Shown in pieces: positions 10,925 to 22,987 of a DNA stretch of 64,000 bases (the stretch's first letter is position 1; each line of letters starts with the position of its first letter). Location: the NCBI RefSeq assembly GCF_033568475.1, contig NC_133122.1, positions 154,869,361-154,933,360 on the forward strand. Direction: 5' to 3'. This stretch comes from Henckelia pumila. Its lineage: Eukaryota > Streptophyta > Magnoliopsida > Lamiales > Gesneriaceae. A program made the position numbers and the translations under genes. The notes below the pieces were generated by a model, which made no database searches, was not told the origin of the DNA, and saw only the letters and a program-made list of their open reading frames with translations.

Positions 10925-12260
10925 TGTTGATAAGTGTGTTGTGTATACTTTATTTTGTGTCATTTTTATATTTATTTCGCATGCATTTATTTTATTTCGC
11001 GTGTTTTAGTGGTATTTTATTTTATGTGCATGTATTCTACTCTCCTGGTCAAATTTTGTAGGTTAATGGAGCTTTTAGGACCCAACTGAGCTACAGACAT
11101 GCGCGCGGACGGACCACTATTGCGCGCGTGCGCCATAAAAAATTCCAGAAATATAAAAGTCGCCGCGCGCGCGCAGAAAGAAGTTCCAGAAACACGAAAA
11201 TGTACATGCGCGCTGGCGAGCAGTTATCTCGCGCGCGCGCGAGAAGGATGTTGCAACCTCTGTTTATTTACACTGCGCGCGCGCGAGAAGCATACCAGGT
11301 GCGCGCGCAAGACCGAGACCCTGTTTGTGCGAGAATTTTTAGGTTGAAAAAAAATTCTAATTGGCGCGGACCCTATATATATAGAAGTTTTGTGATCTTT
11401 TTGAGGACTTTTGTCTTTTGATTACGCACGAAGGCTGAAGGTGGCTGCTTGAACACTTCTCCAGTTTATATTCTATTCTCGTATTTTCTAGTTTATGATT
11501 TTAGACTTGATTTGATTAATTATGTTTATTAGTGAGTGTTAATTTTTCTTCGAACGCTGTGATTGGTCCAGAAAATTTTTGTAGAAAACTTGATTTGTTT
11601 ATTCGAGAATTTTCAGACTTGATTTTAATTTATTGATTATTAAATTTATATTTGTCTTGTGAATTTCCTGGCCAGTTATTTGTTTGCATGTTAATTGATT
11701 CTAATTCGACATAGGAGGTTTCGATTTTTATCACTTCGATATTCAACATATTGTAAAACCAACTAGAAATATAATTTGGGTTCATTATGTGGTTTGGGCG
11801 TAAACTGAATTTTCACAGTTCGTCATGCATTCAAATTTGATTAGAATTACGAAAGATTAATCCGTCAATATTTGAATAGGTTTGATTGTTCTAAAAATAG
11901 TCCTTTGAACAATTTAGGAAAATTTTCGTGAATTAATATTAAGTCTGATGTCTTAGATCGAATGCTTGTTACATGAATTGTCTGGTACCTACGTGTGTCG
12001 TTGATCGAATTCTTTCTAATTTGAATTTTAATCTAAAACTTTCTGTTGAATTTTTATTGAGTTAAAATTTAATTACAATTTTTATTTGTTAAATTCTAAA
12101 ATCACTCTTTTTGATTAGTCTAGATTAAGTAGAAATAATTATATTATGGTAGTCATATTTATACAGTCCCTGTGAGTTCGACATCTGATTTTATTCACTA
12201 TCTAAAACTTGACCTGGTACGCTTGCCAGTTGATTTTTATCACACCCATTTTAGCGGTCA
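10925..12260 (+). repeat. 5' LTR of outer Athila
   Basis: About 1.34 kb. Holds a GC-palindrome array (11098-11330), then a TATA box CTATATATATAG near 11371, placing U3 upstream of roughly 11400. Aligns with 24156-25518. Confidence 0.92.
11098..11330 (+). repeat. GC-palindrome array in LTR U3
   Basis: About six blocks of alternating (GC)n or CGCGCG runs, such as CTCGCGCGCGCGCGAG, are spaced by AT-rich linkers that repeat a TTCCAGAAA motif. The array ends about 40 bp before the TATA box. The matching array in the 3' LTR is 24326-24570. Confidence 0.85.
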
Positions 12261-12266
12261 AGTTTT

Positions 12267-12285
12267 TGGCGCCGTTGCCGGGGAC
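12267..12285 (+). other. primer-binding site (tRNA-Asp type)
   Basis: TGGCGCCGTTGCCGGGGAC, six bases after the 5' LTR. This is the PBS used by Athila-type elements. Confidence 0.9.
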
Positions 12286-12395
12286 TGTTTGATATCAGAA
12301 TTTTTATTTCGCTTGAGATTAGACTTAATTTAAATTTATTTTATTAAAATTCTGAATTTTCTTCTTTTTTTTTGTGATTTTCAGGTACTATCTGC

Positions 12396-14370
12396 TTGTT
12401 TATGCATAACACTCGACGAATCAAGGAACTCTTGCCACTTGATTTGGAAATCGAGCGCACATTGAGCAGAATACGAAAAGCAAAGAGAAATCTGAATATA
12501 GTACTTGAATCTGTATCAGAAGAAGAGATGGCGGACAACCGTAATGTTTGGGATCTGATTAGGCCGCCAGTTGAAGGTTATGGATCTAGCATAGTTCGCC
12601 CCGCTGTTGAGGCGAACAATTTTGAGCTGAAACCCTCTACTATTCAGCTGATCCAACTGCAAGAAAGATTTTGGGGTACATCTGTGGAGGACCTCTACGC
12701 TCATCTGGAGCGTTTTCTGTCGATCTTCAACACGTTCAAAGTTAATGGGGTAACATCTGATGCAGTGCGACTGCGGTTATTCCCATTCTCTCTACAAGGC
12801 GAAGCTGTTGAGTGGCTAGATGATTTGCCTACTTGTTCAATTACTACATGGGATCAACTTGTTCAGACTTTTCTGAACAAGTATTTTCCTCCCACAAAGA
12901 TAGCAAAACTATTTTCTGACATCATCTCATTCAGGCAGAAGGAATCTGAATCTCTACATGCGGCTTGGACCCGATTCAAAAAGATGTTGAGGATGTGTCC
13001 TCAACATAATCTTACTCAGAGCCAGCAGACTCAGACCTTCTAAAATGGGGCGGATCAATCTGTTCGATCCATGTTGGATGCTGCTGCTAACGAAAGCCTA
13101 TTCAGGAAGACACCGGCTGAGGCATGGGAAATAATTGGAAATATGGCTGAAAGCAACATTGGATGGCCAGATGTTAAGAAGGAGAAAAAGGCTGGAGTAC
13201 TAGAAGTCGATGCACTGACAGCACTGAATGCCAAAATTGATGCTCTTACTCATCAGATGGCAGTTATGCAGACAGCTTCAGCCAATCAATTGCAAGCTCA
13301 ACAACCCGAGGAACAACAAGTATTTGAGGTTGATGCGGCAACTTTCATGGGAAATCAAGGGAGATAGCCATACAATCCCTACAACAATACTTACAATCCT
13401 GGAAGGAAGAATCATCCAAACTTATCGTGGAAAGCTGCAGATCCTACAACCAACATATCAAATCCGGTCGAGAAGAAGCCCTCATTTGAAGAAATCATGA
13501 TGAAATACGTGGCTGATACAGAGGCTTGCTTACAGAATCAGGAAGCTATGCTACAGAAGTTTGAAATTCAGATGGGTCAGATCGCAACCCAATTGTCAAC
13601 TCGCCCTACTGGAACTTTACCGAGTAACACTGAAGCAAACCCCAAGGGCGTGAATACTATCATGGTCGTGACTCAAGCACAATCTGAAAAATCTGAACAG
13701 ATGGTATAAGAGAAAAATATGGAGGGGACGAAAATTTCAGAAGTCAAGGAGGATGTGCGCGCTGAAAACTTTTTCACGACAGGTAAGAAAGGTAAGACTT
13801 AAAAATTCAAAGTTAATAATGATGTTGATATTTCTACTTTACCTTTTCCTCATAGTGCCAAGCAACTGTTATTTGATTTTTAATTTAAAAAGTTTCTTGA
13901 AATTTTCAAGAAACTACATATTAACATACCTTTTGCAGATGCTTTAGCTCAGATGCCGAACTATGCAAAATTTCTGAAAGACTTGCTGAAAAATAAGAAG
14001 AAATTGAATGATCTGACGCACGCCATAATGAATGAGGAGTGCTCGGCAGTGCTGAAGAATATGCTTCCACGAAAACTGCAAGATCCAAGGAGTTTTTCTA
14101 TACCTTGCCAAATTGGAAATTTATCATTGAAGAATGTTCTGTGTGATTTAGGATCGATCATAAATTTAATGCCTTATTCTCTGCTCAAAATTAGACATAG
14201 AAAATATTGAACCTGTCTCTATCTCTCTCAAATTTTCTGATGGATCTATTAAATATCCGAGAGGGATAGTAGAGAATGTCCTAGTCAAGATAGACAAGTT
14301 GATTTATCCTGTAGATTTTGTTATTCTTGACATGGATGAGGATTGTGAGGTGCCTATGATTTTAGGGAGT
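12396..14370 (+). pseudogene. Athila gag and N-terminal half of protease (outer element)
   Basis: Gag starts MHNTRRIKELLPLDLEIERT and runs through the retrotransposon gag core (RLRLFPFSLQGEAVEWLDDL, then TWDQLVQTFLNKYFPPTKIA). A stop at 13041-13043 breaks it; the frame resumes with RSMLDAAANESLF and FEEIMMKYVADTEA. Further stops or frame changes follow near 13366 and 13709. Next comes the spacer LHINIPFADALAQMPNYAKF. The retropepsin starts around 14060 with NVLCDLGSIINLMPYSLL, whose D-L-G-S is the Athila active-site region. The reading stops at PMILG, where the inner element is inserted. The missing protease half is at 20936-21231. Confidence 0.9.
14366..14370. repeat. TSD of inner Athila (left copy)
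   Basis: GGAGT, versus GGCGT at 20936-20940. Removing the inner element restores the Leu-Gly-Arg-Pro-Phe run of the outer protease if the left copy was originally GGCGT. Confidence 0.7.
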
Positions 14371-15821
14371 TGATAAGTGCAATTTATGCACTTAATTTAT
14401 ATATGATTTTAATTGACTTTTGTGATGTATCGAGTGAGTATTATGAATATTTGTTGTTGTTTTTGTAAGTTTCAAGAATTGGATCAAAAGTAGCAAGAAG
14501 AAGCGGAAGTATGCATTATGGAGTATCCACTTCAGAAAATTACATGGAATTATTGAAGCATCAAAATCCAATCTCCACCGTTCATATTAAAGTTTAGGAT
14601 GTTTTGAAGTTGCTGTCAAAATTTCAGCTCACTCTGATGGTTAGTTTGGGAGATATGATTTTTTGAAAATTGTCGCGCGTTGCAGAACACCACATGCGAG
14701 AGGAGGGCGCGCCCGCGCCTCCTGGACGTGAAAAATGGAAGCCAAAGACGAGGCTCAGGCGCGCCCTCGCCACTCTACTGCGCGCCCGCGCCATTCGAAA
14801 GTTAGATTTTGTAATTTTTCGGGAAGGAAATTTTGAGACTTTTTCGGGCTTTATTCGGCGGGCTTTGAGGACATATAAAAAGGACTTCAAGGACACAATC
14901 AAAAGGGGAGAGCCGCCACACACATAAACGCATATCAGAAAAATACTTTGGGAATTGATCGTGTGATTTCTGAAGAATCTGGAGCTTATCTGAAGAACAA
15001 AGACAGAGATCGATCAACCGGACACGCGTCGACGAAGGATTTGTTTCCTTTACTTTTTATTTATTTTATTCTGAATATGTTTGGATTTATGAATTATTGT
15101 TTTATTCAGAATTTTATTATGAACTAATTTTTTAGAGTCTAGAGGTCGGATGGAACCTGGTGTAGACGCTTCATGAATTTTTGATTTTATTGAATTGAAT
15201 TTTTTCTAGATTAATTGTTTTTTTAGAATTGATTGTCTTTTCAATTATCTGATCAATGATTGATTTGTTATATTTATTTGAAATCTGGCACTTGGGAGAG
15301 GAGATTTTGAATAGGACCAATAAAAATTACACTGTTAATTATTTATATAGCTCGGGAGAGTGTATGATTTTAACAAAGCTTTTAAAAAAGAACATTGTAT
15401 TGAATTGATCACTGCAAGTAGATTCTTAATTGGGATATTGGAATTGAATTGTAGTTGATATATTTTATTCAGTACTCGGGAGAGGGAATAATACACTTAA
15501 GTGTTCTTGGCTATTAATTGATTGAAATTCATGAAGATTAATTAATTAGGATTGATTGTTGTTGAAACCAGGTGAAATCTAAACCTCTAGACCATTTTTC
15601 TCTGATTGATTATTTCTGAAAGTTGTGTGCGTGCTTATCAAAACTTCATTGCTATTTTGTTTTTCTGCAAAATTCTCAAAGTTTGATTTTCTAGATAATG
15701 TTTGGACTATTTTAATTACATGTACTGAATATTTTCATTTTACTCCCTATGAGATCGATATCTGATTTTATCACTATATTAAAACTTGACACTCGTACGC
15801 TTGCGAGGATTTTTCACAATA
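14371..15821 (+). repeat. 5' LTR of inner Athila
   Basis: Holds GC-rich palindromic blocks at about 14675-14795 (such as GGGCGCGCCCGCGCC), followed by a TATA-like ACATATAAAAAGG near 14870. Aligns with 19483-20935. Confidence 0.92.
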
Positions 15822-15827
15822 AGTTTT

Positions 15828-15845
15828 TGGTGCCGTTTTCGGGGA
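15828..15845 (+). other. primer-binding site, variant of tRNA-Asp type
   Basis: TGGTGCCGTTTTCGGGGA. It differs at three positions from the PBS of the other two Athila elements and lies six bases after the LTR. Confidence 0.75.
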
Positions 15846-15962
15846 GTAAATTTTGATTATTTTTTAGTCTTGTTACCAATTAGTCTAGATTTTAATTTAG
15901 AGTTTTTTTTATTTTTATTTTAAGTTACTAATTGATTTCTTCTTATTTTTAAATTGCAGTTT

Positions 15963-17345
15963 ATGCGACGATCTCAAAGTGCGAATTCTTTACTTTTTGA
16001 TCCAGAGATCGAGCGTACTGCACGTGCTTTGACGAGAGCGAGAAGAGAATAATTAAGGAACATGGCTGAAGAAGAAGCGCAACAAGCTCCCCTGGTGCAA
16101 ATCAGAGATCTCTTCAGGCCAGTAATCTAGGCTCACTATTCTGGAATTGCTCGAGGGACCATTAACGCCAACAATTTTGAACTGAAGCCGGCGTTAATCA
16201 ACATGGTGCAATCAAACCAATTCAATGGAAGCGCTACAGCTGATCTTCACCTGCACCTACGGACCTTCTTAGAGATTACCGATACGGTAAAATATAATGG
16301 TGTTCCTGAGGATATTATTCGTTTACGCTTGTTTCCTTTTTCTCTCAGGGATCAGGCGAGGAGTTGGTTGCAATCACTGCCGCTAGGAAGCATCACTACT
16401 TGGGAGGGGATGGCAGAAAAATTTCTTGCAAAATATTTTTCACCTGCCAAATCCACCCAACTGAAGATTGAGATCAGCACATTTAGGCTGATGGATTCTG
16501 AACAGCTCTACGAGGCATGGGAAAGGTATAAAGAATTATTAAGACGTTGTCCTAACCACAATTTTGCAGATTGGGAGCAAATCGAGTGGTTCTACAACGA
16601 ACTGAATGCGCCTACAAGGATGAATGTGGATTCTGCGGCTGGAGGTACTATATTTGCAAAGGATCCCGCTCAGGCCTATGATATGCTGGAACAGATGACA
16701 ATTAATAGTTTTCAATGGCCATCTGAGCGTATGGGAGTCAAGAAGCCAGTTGGAGTGTATGCAGTGGATCCTCTCACATCTATCACTGCCCAATTATCTG
16801 CACTGACTACACAGGTAGCTGCTTTAAATAAGGTGAATGTTGCAGATTCAACTGGAGTTGAAGGATCACATGCCCCAGAGGAAGTTAATTATATCAATCC
16901 TAATGGCTACCGAGGATATGGAGGCTATAGAGGTAATCCTGTTCCCAATACTTATCACCCTAGTTTGCGGGATAATGAAAATTTTTCATATGCTAACAAT
17001 ACTAATAAGGGTGATGGTAAGTTGTCTTTGGAGGATGTGGTTAGTACCTTTGTACAGGAATCAAGTAAGAGGATGGCGAGAACTGAGTCTCGCCTTGACA
17101 GCTTGGAGACACATGTGGTAAATATGGATGCCATAATGAAGTCTATGGATACTAGCATTGGGCAGTTGGCAAACGCACAGAAAGATAATAATCGCGGTCA
17201 ATTCCCAAGCAATACTGAGGTGAATCCCATAGAACAGTGTAAGGCCATAGAGTTGAGGAGTGGAAAAGAGTTGGAGTCCAAGAACTTGCTGTTGAAGAGA
17301 AGAAAATTGAGGAAGCGGTCGAAGAGAAGAAGCCTAAACTTGAAT
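15963..17345 (+). pseudogene. Athila gag (inner element)
   Basis: The natural start is ATG 15963 (MRRSQSANSLLFDPEIERTA), in frame with the long open stretch from 16203 but separated from it by TAA 16050-16052 and TAG 16128-16130. Both are single C-to-T changes from CAA and CAG. The open part has the gag core (RLRLFPFSLRDQARSWLQSL, TWEGMAEKFLAKYFSPAKST, YEAWERYKELLRRCPNH). It continues with the C-terminal region RMARTESRLDSLETHV. A frameshift near 17280 precedes the link to protease. Confidence 0.9.
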
Positions 17346-18219
17346 AGAAACCGATGTATAAGCCTCAACTCCCATACTTGCAGAGATTCAAGAAGAAGAC
17401 TCTTGATGAGCAGTTCTCCAAATTCTTGGAAATTTTTAATAAACTTCATATCAACATTCCCTTTGCTGATGCTTTGGAGAAAATGCCGAATTATGCTAAG
17501 TTCTTGAAGGAAGTGATGTCAAAGAAGCGGAAGTTGGAAGAGTTTGAGACGTGAATTTGACCGAGGAGTGCAGTGCTATCCTGCAAAAGAAGCTACCACA
17601 AAAATTAAAGGATCCAGGGAGTTTTACGATTCCTTGCATTATTGGTTCTTCTAATTTTAATAAAGCACTTTGTGATTTAGGAGCTAGCATTAAATTAATG
17701 TCTTTATCTGTTTTCAGGAGCTTAGGACTTGGCGAGGTGAAGCCCACAACAATCATGTTGCAGCTAGCTGATAGATTTATCACATATCCACTTGGAATCA
17801 TTGAGGATGTTCTGGTAAAAATAGATAAATTTATTTTTCCTGCGGATTTTGTAGTGTTAGATATGGAGAAGGACGAAAATTTGCCATTGATTTTGGGGCG
17901 ACCATTCTTGGCTACTGCTGACGCCAAGATAGAGTTTAGAAAATGTGTGTTGACGATGGGTGTAGACGGTGAGAAAGTTACTTTTAATGTGTTCAAGGAG
18001 GCTAAAAATCCATCCACGGAGAAGGTGTTCGTGATTGAACAATCAAAGAAGATGGAGAGCTGCCATGAAGTCGAGAGAAAAGTAGAATTGCCAAGAGAGA
18101 ATGATCCAAAGGTTCCAAAGAAGAAGAAGAAAAACAAATCAAAGTTTAATAGGATCGTTGAGTATGTTTGGAGGGTAAAGGAAAAGGGAAAATCCTCCAA
18201 CAAGACTGAACCGGGCTAG
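17346..18219 (+). pseudogene. Athila protease (inner element), terminal ORF
   Basis: After the spacer LHINIPFADALEKMPNYAKF there is a frame change near 17545. A 222-codon open stretch (17551-18219) follows: ECSAILQKKLPQKLKDPGSF, then the retropepsin with ALCDLGASIKLMSLSVFRSL (D-L-G-A active site) and LPLILGRPFLATADAKIEF. A Lys-rich tail ends NKTEPG. In complete Athila elements RT follows here. Instead the stop is followed within about 10 nt by the post-pol motif. The protease fold itself looks intact. Confidence 0.9.
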
Positions 18220-18229
18220 AACCAGAGTA

Positions 18230-18278
18230 TAGTCGGGCTATGGACTATAAACTAAGCGCTTCTTGGGAGGCAACCCAA
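18230..18278 (+). other. conserved Athila post-pol motif (inner)
   Basis: AGTCGGGCTATGGACTATAA followed by AGCGCT and GGGAGGCAACCCAA. The same block occurs at 21245-21292 and, decayed, on the minus strand at 54128-54166 after integrase. I recall it as typical of the region after pol in Athila elements. Confidence 0.75.
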
Positions 18279-19482
18279 GTTATTTTTATTTATTTGCTTT
18301 ATTTTTATTTGTTAATTTTAGTTGTTTTTTGTTTTTGTTTTTGTTTTTTTATCATGAGGAAACTAGACATCAATAATGATTTTGAATTTTGTAGGTGAAA
18401 AAGTTTAGGAGCCAACCCTGATGAAGAGTTTTGAGTGATTAAGATGGTGCCGAGTACTGACGCTTGGTGCCCAAGGTATGTGTTCTTGTTTTGATTTACT
18501 ACTGTACATTGAGGACAATGCACAATTTAAGTTTGGGGGATGTGTGAAATTTGAAAATTTTCTTGAGTTAGGTTGAGTTGAAGACATAATATGTAATTGT
18601 GATTGGCCTATGATGAAAATAATTTTTTGTGCTGAAAAGTTCATGTTAGCGCTATTTAATCTTGAGTTCTCACTTACATGCACGAATGCCATTATTTTCG
18701 ATACTCCTAGCAATTAGAGAAATTATGTGGATTTGTGATGTGGATTAGAGGATTTGATTCTTAACTCTTGTGATTTTTACTTGAAACTGAGATAGATTTT
18801 TAAGAGCACAAAAATGATTTAGGCATTTTTGAATTCGTTGAGCCTTTTTAGCCATTATTCATTTGTTAGTCATATAAATCATGAAAAATCGAAAACAAAT
18901 TGAGTAGTTAAAAAGTTCAAAGAAAAGTAATGGCGGAGAAAGTAAGGTGAGGGGAGGCCTTGAAAAGAAAAAAAATGGATTGAAATTCTAGTCCAAATAC
19001 AAGGCAAAGAGATGGAGATGTATGGAGTAGAAGAAAGCCAAGACTAATGTCTGGCAATGCAAATAAAAAATTTTAGCTACTCATCATCCTGCACAAATTG
19101 AAAATATTCAATTCCCTTTGATTTGAATCCTGAGTCCTTGTTTATATTGATATACATATGGATGCTTATTTCCTGCTGATTATACTTGAGCCTAATGTTA
19201 ACTGAAAAATTCATGTTGATCTGTGCAATTAGAAGTTAAACTTGGTGGATAGTGTCTTGAAACTTGAGGACGGGATTAATGAATCTGTGAAGCTTACGGA
19301 TTGCATGATTTTATTGAAAGTTGGGTGGGTAGATGAGATTGGAAAATCACACACACATGAGAACTCTTGAGAAAATTTGCCAACATGTGTATTTAATCTT
19401 GGAATGTAAAAATTCAGAGGCTAACTATATTGCTCATTATTGTTTTGCTCGGGACGAACAAAAGTCTAAGTTTGGGGGAATT
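18279..19482 (+). other. 3' non-coding region of inner Athila
   Basis: No ORF of note. A hairpin CATTGAGGACAATG (18507-18520) is followed by a PPT-like TTTAAGTTTGGGGG (18526-18539). The terminal polypurine tract (CTAAGTTTGGGGGAA, about 19466-19480) abuts the 3' LTR. Confidence 0.7.
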
Positions 19483-20935
19483 TGATAAGTGCAATTTATG
19501 CACTTAATTTATATATGATTTGAATTGACTTTTGTGATGTATCAAGTGGGTATTATGAATATTTGTTGTTGTTTTTGTGAGTTACAAGAATTGAATCAAA
19601 AGTAGCAAGAAGAAGCGGAAGTATGCATTATGGAGTATCCACTTCAGAAAATTACTGGGAATTATTGAAGCATCAAAATCCAATATCCACTGTTCATATT
19701 AAAGTTTAGGATGTTTTGAAGTTGCTGTCAAAGTTTCAGCTCAATCCGATGGTTAGTTTGGGAGATATGATTTTTTGAAAATTGTCGCGCGTTGTAGAAC
19801 ACCACATGCGAGAGGAGGGCGCGCCCGCGCCTCCTGGACATGAAAAATGGAAGCCAAAGACGAGGCTCAGGCGCACCCTCGCCACTCTACTGCGCGCCCG
19901 CGCTGTCCAAAAGTCAGATTTTGTAATTTTTCGGAAAGGAAATTTTGAGACTTTTTTGGGCTTTATTCGGCGGGCTTCGAGGACATATAAAAGTGACTTC
20001 AAGGACACAATCAAAAGGGGAGAGCCGCCACACACATAAACGCATATCAGAGAAATACTTTGGGAATTGATCGTGTGATTTCTGAAGAATATGGAGCTTA
20101 TCTGAAGAACAAAGACGGAGATCGATCGACCGGACACGGCGTCGATGACGAATTTGTTTCCTTTACTTTTTATTTATTTTATTCTGAATATGTTTGGATT
20201 TATGAATTATTGTTTTATTCAGAATTTTATTATGAACTAATTTTTTAGAATCTAGAGGTCGGATGGAACCTGGTGTAGACGCTTTCATGAATTTTTGATT
20301 TTATTGAATTGAATTTCTTCTAGATTAATTATTTTTTCTAGAATTGATTGTCTTTTCAATTATCTGATCAATAATTGATTTGTTATATTTATTTGAAATC
20401 TGGCACTCGAGAGAGGAGATTTTGAATAGGACCAATAGAAACTACACTGTTAATTATTTATATAGCTCGGGAGAGTGTATGATTTTAACAGAGCTTTTAA
20501 AAAAGAACGTTGTTTTGAATTGATCACTGCAAGTAGATTCTAATAAGGATATTGGAATTGAATTGTAGTTGATATATTTTATTCGACACTGGGGAGAGGG
20601 AATAATACACTTAAGTGTTCTTGACTATTAATTGATTGAAATTCATAAAGATTAATTAATTAGGATTGATTGTTGTTGAAACCAGGTGAAATCTAAACCT
20701 CTAGACCATTTTTTTCTAATTCATTATTTCTGAAAGTTGTGTGCGTGCTTATCAAAACTTCATTGCTATTTTATTTTTCTGCAAAATTCTTAAAGTTTGA
20801 TTTTCTAGATAAAGTTTGGACTATTTTAATTACAAGTACTGAATATTTTCATTTTACTCCCTGTGGGATCGATATCTGATTTTATCACTATATTAAAACT
20901 TGACACTCGTACGCTTGCGAGGATTTTTCACAATA
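19483..20935 (+). repeat. 3' LTR of inner Athila
   Basis: Partner of 14371-15821; GC-rich palindromic block at about 19787-19905. Confidence 0.92.
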
Positions 20936-21231
20936 GGCGTCCTTTTCTTGCTGCTAGTAGAGCCTTAGTTGATGTTGAGAAGGGAGAGTTAATATTGAGA
21001 CTGAATAATGAGCAAGTGGTGTTTAATATGCTTAAGTTGGTTACTGATGGCCCAAATTTAAAATCTTGTTATGCTGTCAAATTTATTGATGTGTTTCATG
21101 CTATTGGTGATGAATTTCAAAAGGTTCAGATCTCCGCAGGAATTGGTCCATTGCGAAATTTCTATAGAGATGTAGCATGCAAGTGCAAGACTGATCTGAA
21201 TTTTTCCAAGTTGGGAGATAAGCCACCTTGA
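20936..21231 (+). pseudogene. C-terminal half of outer Athila protease
   Basis: Directly after the inner element the reading resumes as RPFLAASRALVDVEKGELIL then RLNNEQVVFNM, the retropepsin C-terminal region, continuing the PMILG end at 14370. The frame runs to a stop at 21229-21231 through a tail not recognised as RT (FYRDVACKCKTDLNFSKLGD). The post-pol motif follows within 20 nt, so RT-RNase H-integrase has been deleted. Confidence 0.85.
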
Positions 21232-21244
21232 ATGTCGAGGAATA

Positions 21245-21292
21245 CAGTCGGGCTATAGACTATAAATTTAGCGCTGGCTGGGAGGCAACCCA
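21245..21292 (+). other. conserved Athila post-pol motif (outer)
   Basis: CAGTCGGGCTATAGACTATA then TTTAGCGCT and GGGAGGCAACCCAA, matching 18230-18278. Confidence 0.75.
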
Positions 21293-21418
21293 ATATTTAT
21301 TTTTATAGTATACAATTTTTATTTTGGTTTGGCTTTTTATTTTTCGTTTTGTTTTGTTTTGTTTTAATGTTATTTGTTCTTCTTTTGCAGAGCCGGAAAG
21401 CTTCTGTTTTATTAAACT

Positions 21419-21570
21419 GCACGCGCGCAAGGCTTCCTGCTCGCGCGTGCGCGGTATAGAATTCCAGAGGATCGCAATATTGGGGGCGCGTGCGCGCGAG
21501 ACTTCTTCTCGTGCGTGCGCAACTTATATCTCCAGAAGCCAACAATTCCCGTCTCGCGCGCGCGCGAGAA
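21419..21570 (+). repeat. GC-palindrome array upstream of env-position ORF
   Basis: Blocks such as CTCGCGCGTGCGCG and TCTCGCGCGCGCGCGAGA are separated by TTCCAGAG and CTCCAGAAG linkers. They are the same block types as in this element's LTRs. The array ends about 285 bp before the ORF start. Confidence 0.85.
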
Positions 21571-21853
21571 GAGAGTCTGAATGAAAAAAAAAACGGGATC
21601 CACCATTTTTCTTCCCCTTTACCTTCTTCATCTTTCCTCTTCTCCCATAAACCCTAAATCCCCAATTCCCTAGTCTCAAATTTCTCACTAAATTCACATT
21701 AAATTTGTCCATAATTTGCAGATCCTTGGAGTTTCTAGCCAAAATTCAAGTTGGTGTCCGCAAATTTCTGCCTAGCCATCACGAATCCTCCTGTTTCATG
21801 CTCCCCATCACCGCGCCGCCGCTCACCACCTCTGATTCCAGCCGACCACCACC
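21571..21853 (+). promoter_or_regulatory. gene-like leader of env-position ORF with telo-box
   Basis: CT-rich leader (TTTCTTCCCCTTTACC) containing ATAAACCCTAAATCCCC near 21648. This is a telo-box-like motif typical of plant housekeeping gene leaders. The matching leader of the minus-strand Athila (about 53640-53690) has similar AAACCCT repeats. Any promoter role is inferred. Confidence 0.4.
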
Positions 21854-22987
21854 ATGCTAGTAAAAAAAGCCCGTTCGTCCGGACATGCCATCTCTAGCTC
21901 ATCTTCATCTGCCGCACACTCAAATTGATTCGTCTCTCGGGAGGCACAAGAGAGGTATGAACACGCTAGACTCACTCGTAATCCAATTTCTGAGCGTGGA
22001 TTATCTTTGGATTTTCATGAATTTAATGCTTTGGGGATTAATAAGCGTAAATGGAATTTATTTTGCAAAGTTCCCGAACCCGCCATTGTCCCAGTGGTTA
22101 GGGAATTTTATGCTAATGCCCCAGCCCGAGATGATTCTAAAGCCTTTGTCCGAGGGAAACTTGCTCCGTTTAATGCTGAGACATTGAATAGGTTATTTGA
22201 TACACCTGCTGCTGATGATAGTCAGTTTAGGAATTTTAAGGTGAACCAAGATTATAATTTGATTCTGAAAGAGATGTGTTATGCGGGTGCAAAATGGCAC
22301 GATCCCCTCAAGTTCACTCATTTTCCAGAGCGATTTCTGAAGCTTGAGCCGACTTTATGGTATGCTTTCATAGCTCGGCGGCTTTTGCTAGTGCTACACA
22401 CTGTTGATTTGCAAGCGGATCGGGCTATTCGTGTGTATGCAATTACGAAGAGATGGCCGATAGATGTGGGCAGCCTCGTCCATGATTCCATTGTCTACTC
22501 GATGCGTACTCCGCCGGTGGGCCTTTACTTTCCTCACACCATCACCGCCCTTTGTCGTCAAGCAGGTGTGCCAATTATTCCAGATGAGGAATGGATGCCA
22601 CCTTTTAAGACAGTGGATGAGAAGCTCGCCACCTCCAAGCAAGCAAAGCGCAATTTAGAGTTTTATAGCGGCCAACCTCTTGTTGGGAGTTCTTCTAGCA
22701 TTCGTCCGCCGCCGCCAGCACCTCCTCGCCGTACCGCCCAAGACATGGCCATTGAGAGCTCCTCCTTCAACCACTATGCCATGTATTATTTCCAAGACAC
22801 TTCCACTTATCTCCAGAATGTGGAAAATATTATGCGATGCATGGCGACTCAATTGGGGCTGGATACATCTGGCTTCCATGCGGCACCTCATTATCCGCCA
22901 CCATTCCCGTTCCAGTCTTACATGCAGGCAAAATTTGCTCTAGTTGCACCTCAGGATGCATCCCACCAAGAAGAAGAAGAAGATTAG
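21854..22987 (+). pseudogene. env-position ORF: putative plant transposon protein domain
   Basis: The start at ATG 21854 (MLVKKARSSGHAISSSS) is chosen because it aligns with the minus-strand homologue. One TGA (21926-21928) interrupts an otherwise open frame of about 377 codons; from ATG 22007 it is open for 326 codons. Recognisable segments are PAIVPVVREFYANA, MCYAGAKWHDP, LEPTLWYAFIARRLLLVLHT, VYAITKRWPIDVG and GLYFPHTITALCRQAGVPII. These match the domain catalogued as 'putative plant transposon protein' (Pfam PF20167, from memory). A Pro-rich stretch (PPPPAPPRR) and an acidic end follow. I see no signal peptide or fusion peptide, so it is not a typical retroviral envelope. Its function is unknown. 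Confidence 0.8.

Larger units (their letters stand above)
14371..20935 (+). mobile_element. inner, nested Athila-type element, gag-protease only
   Basis: Direct LTRs at 14371-15821 and 19483-20935 (about 1.45 kb each) start TGATAAGTGC and end TTTTCACAATA. The element sits inside the outer element's protease and in the same orientation. It has a PBS, gag and a protease whose reading frame ends just before the conserved post-pol motif. There is no RT, RNase H, integrase or env-position ORF, so it depends on other elements for movement. By eye the LTRs differ at a few percent of positions, fewer than those of the outer element. Confidence 0.93.

Noticed and set aside
11130..11220. Heat-shock elements (TTCCAGAA) in Athila LTR linkers
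   Set aside because: The motif fits TTCNNGAA, but single 8-mers between GC blocks are not enough to claim inducible regulation.
17496..18203. Antisense open frame of 235 codons
   Set aside because: Fully overlaps the retropepsin frame on the plus strand and its reading is low complexity; it is a mirror frame of the real protease.
21419..21570. Promoter CpG island of a host gene
   Set aside because: The GC words are the same alternating palindromes as in the element's LTRs, and the next ORF is transposon-derived.
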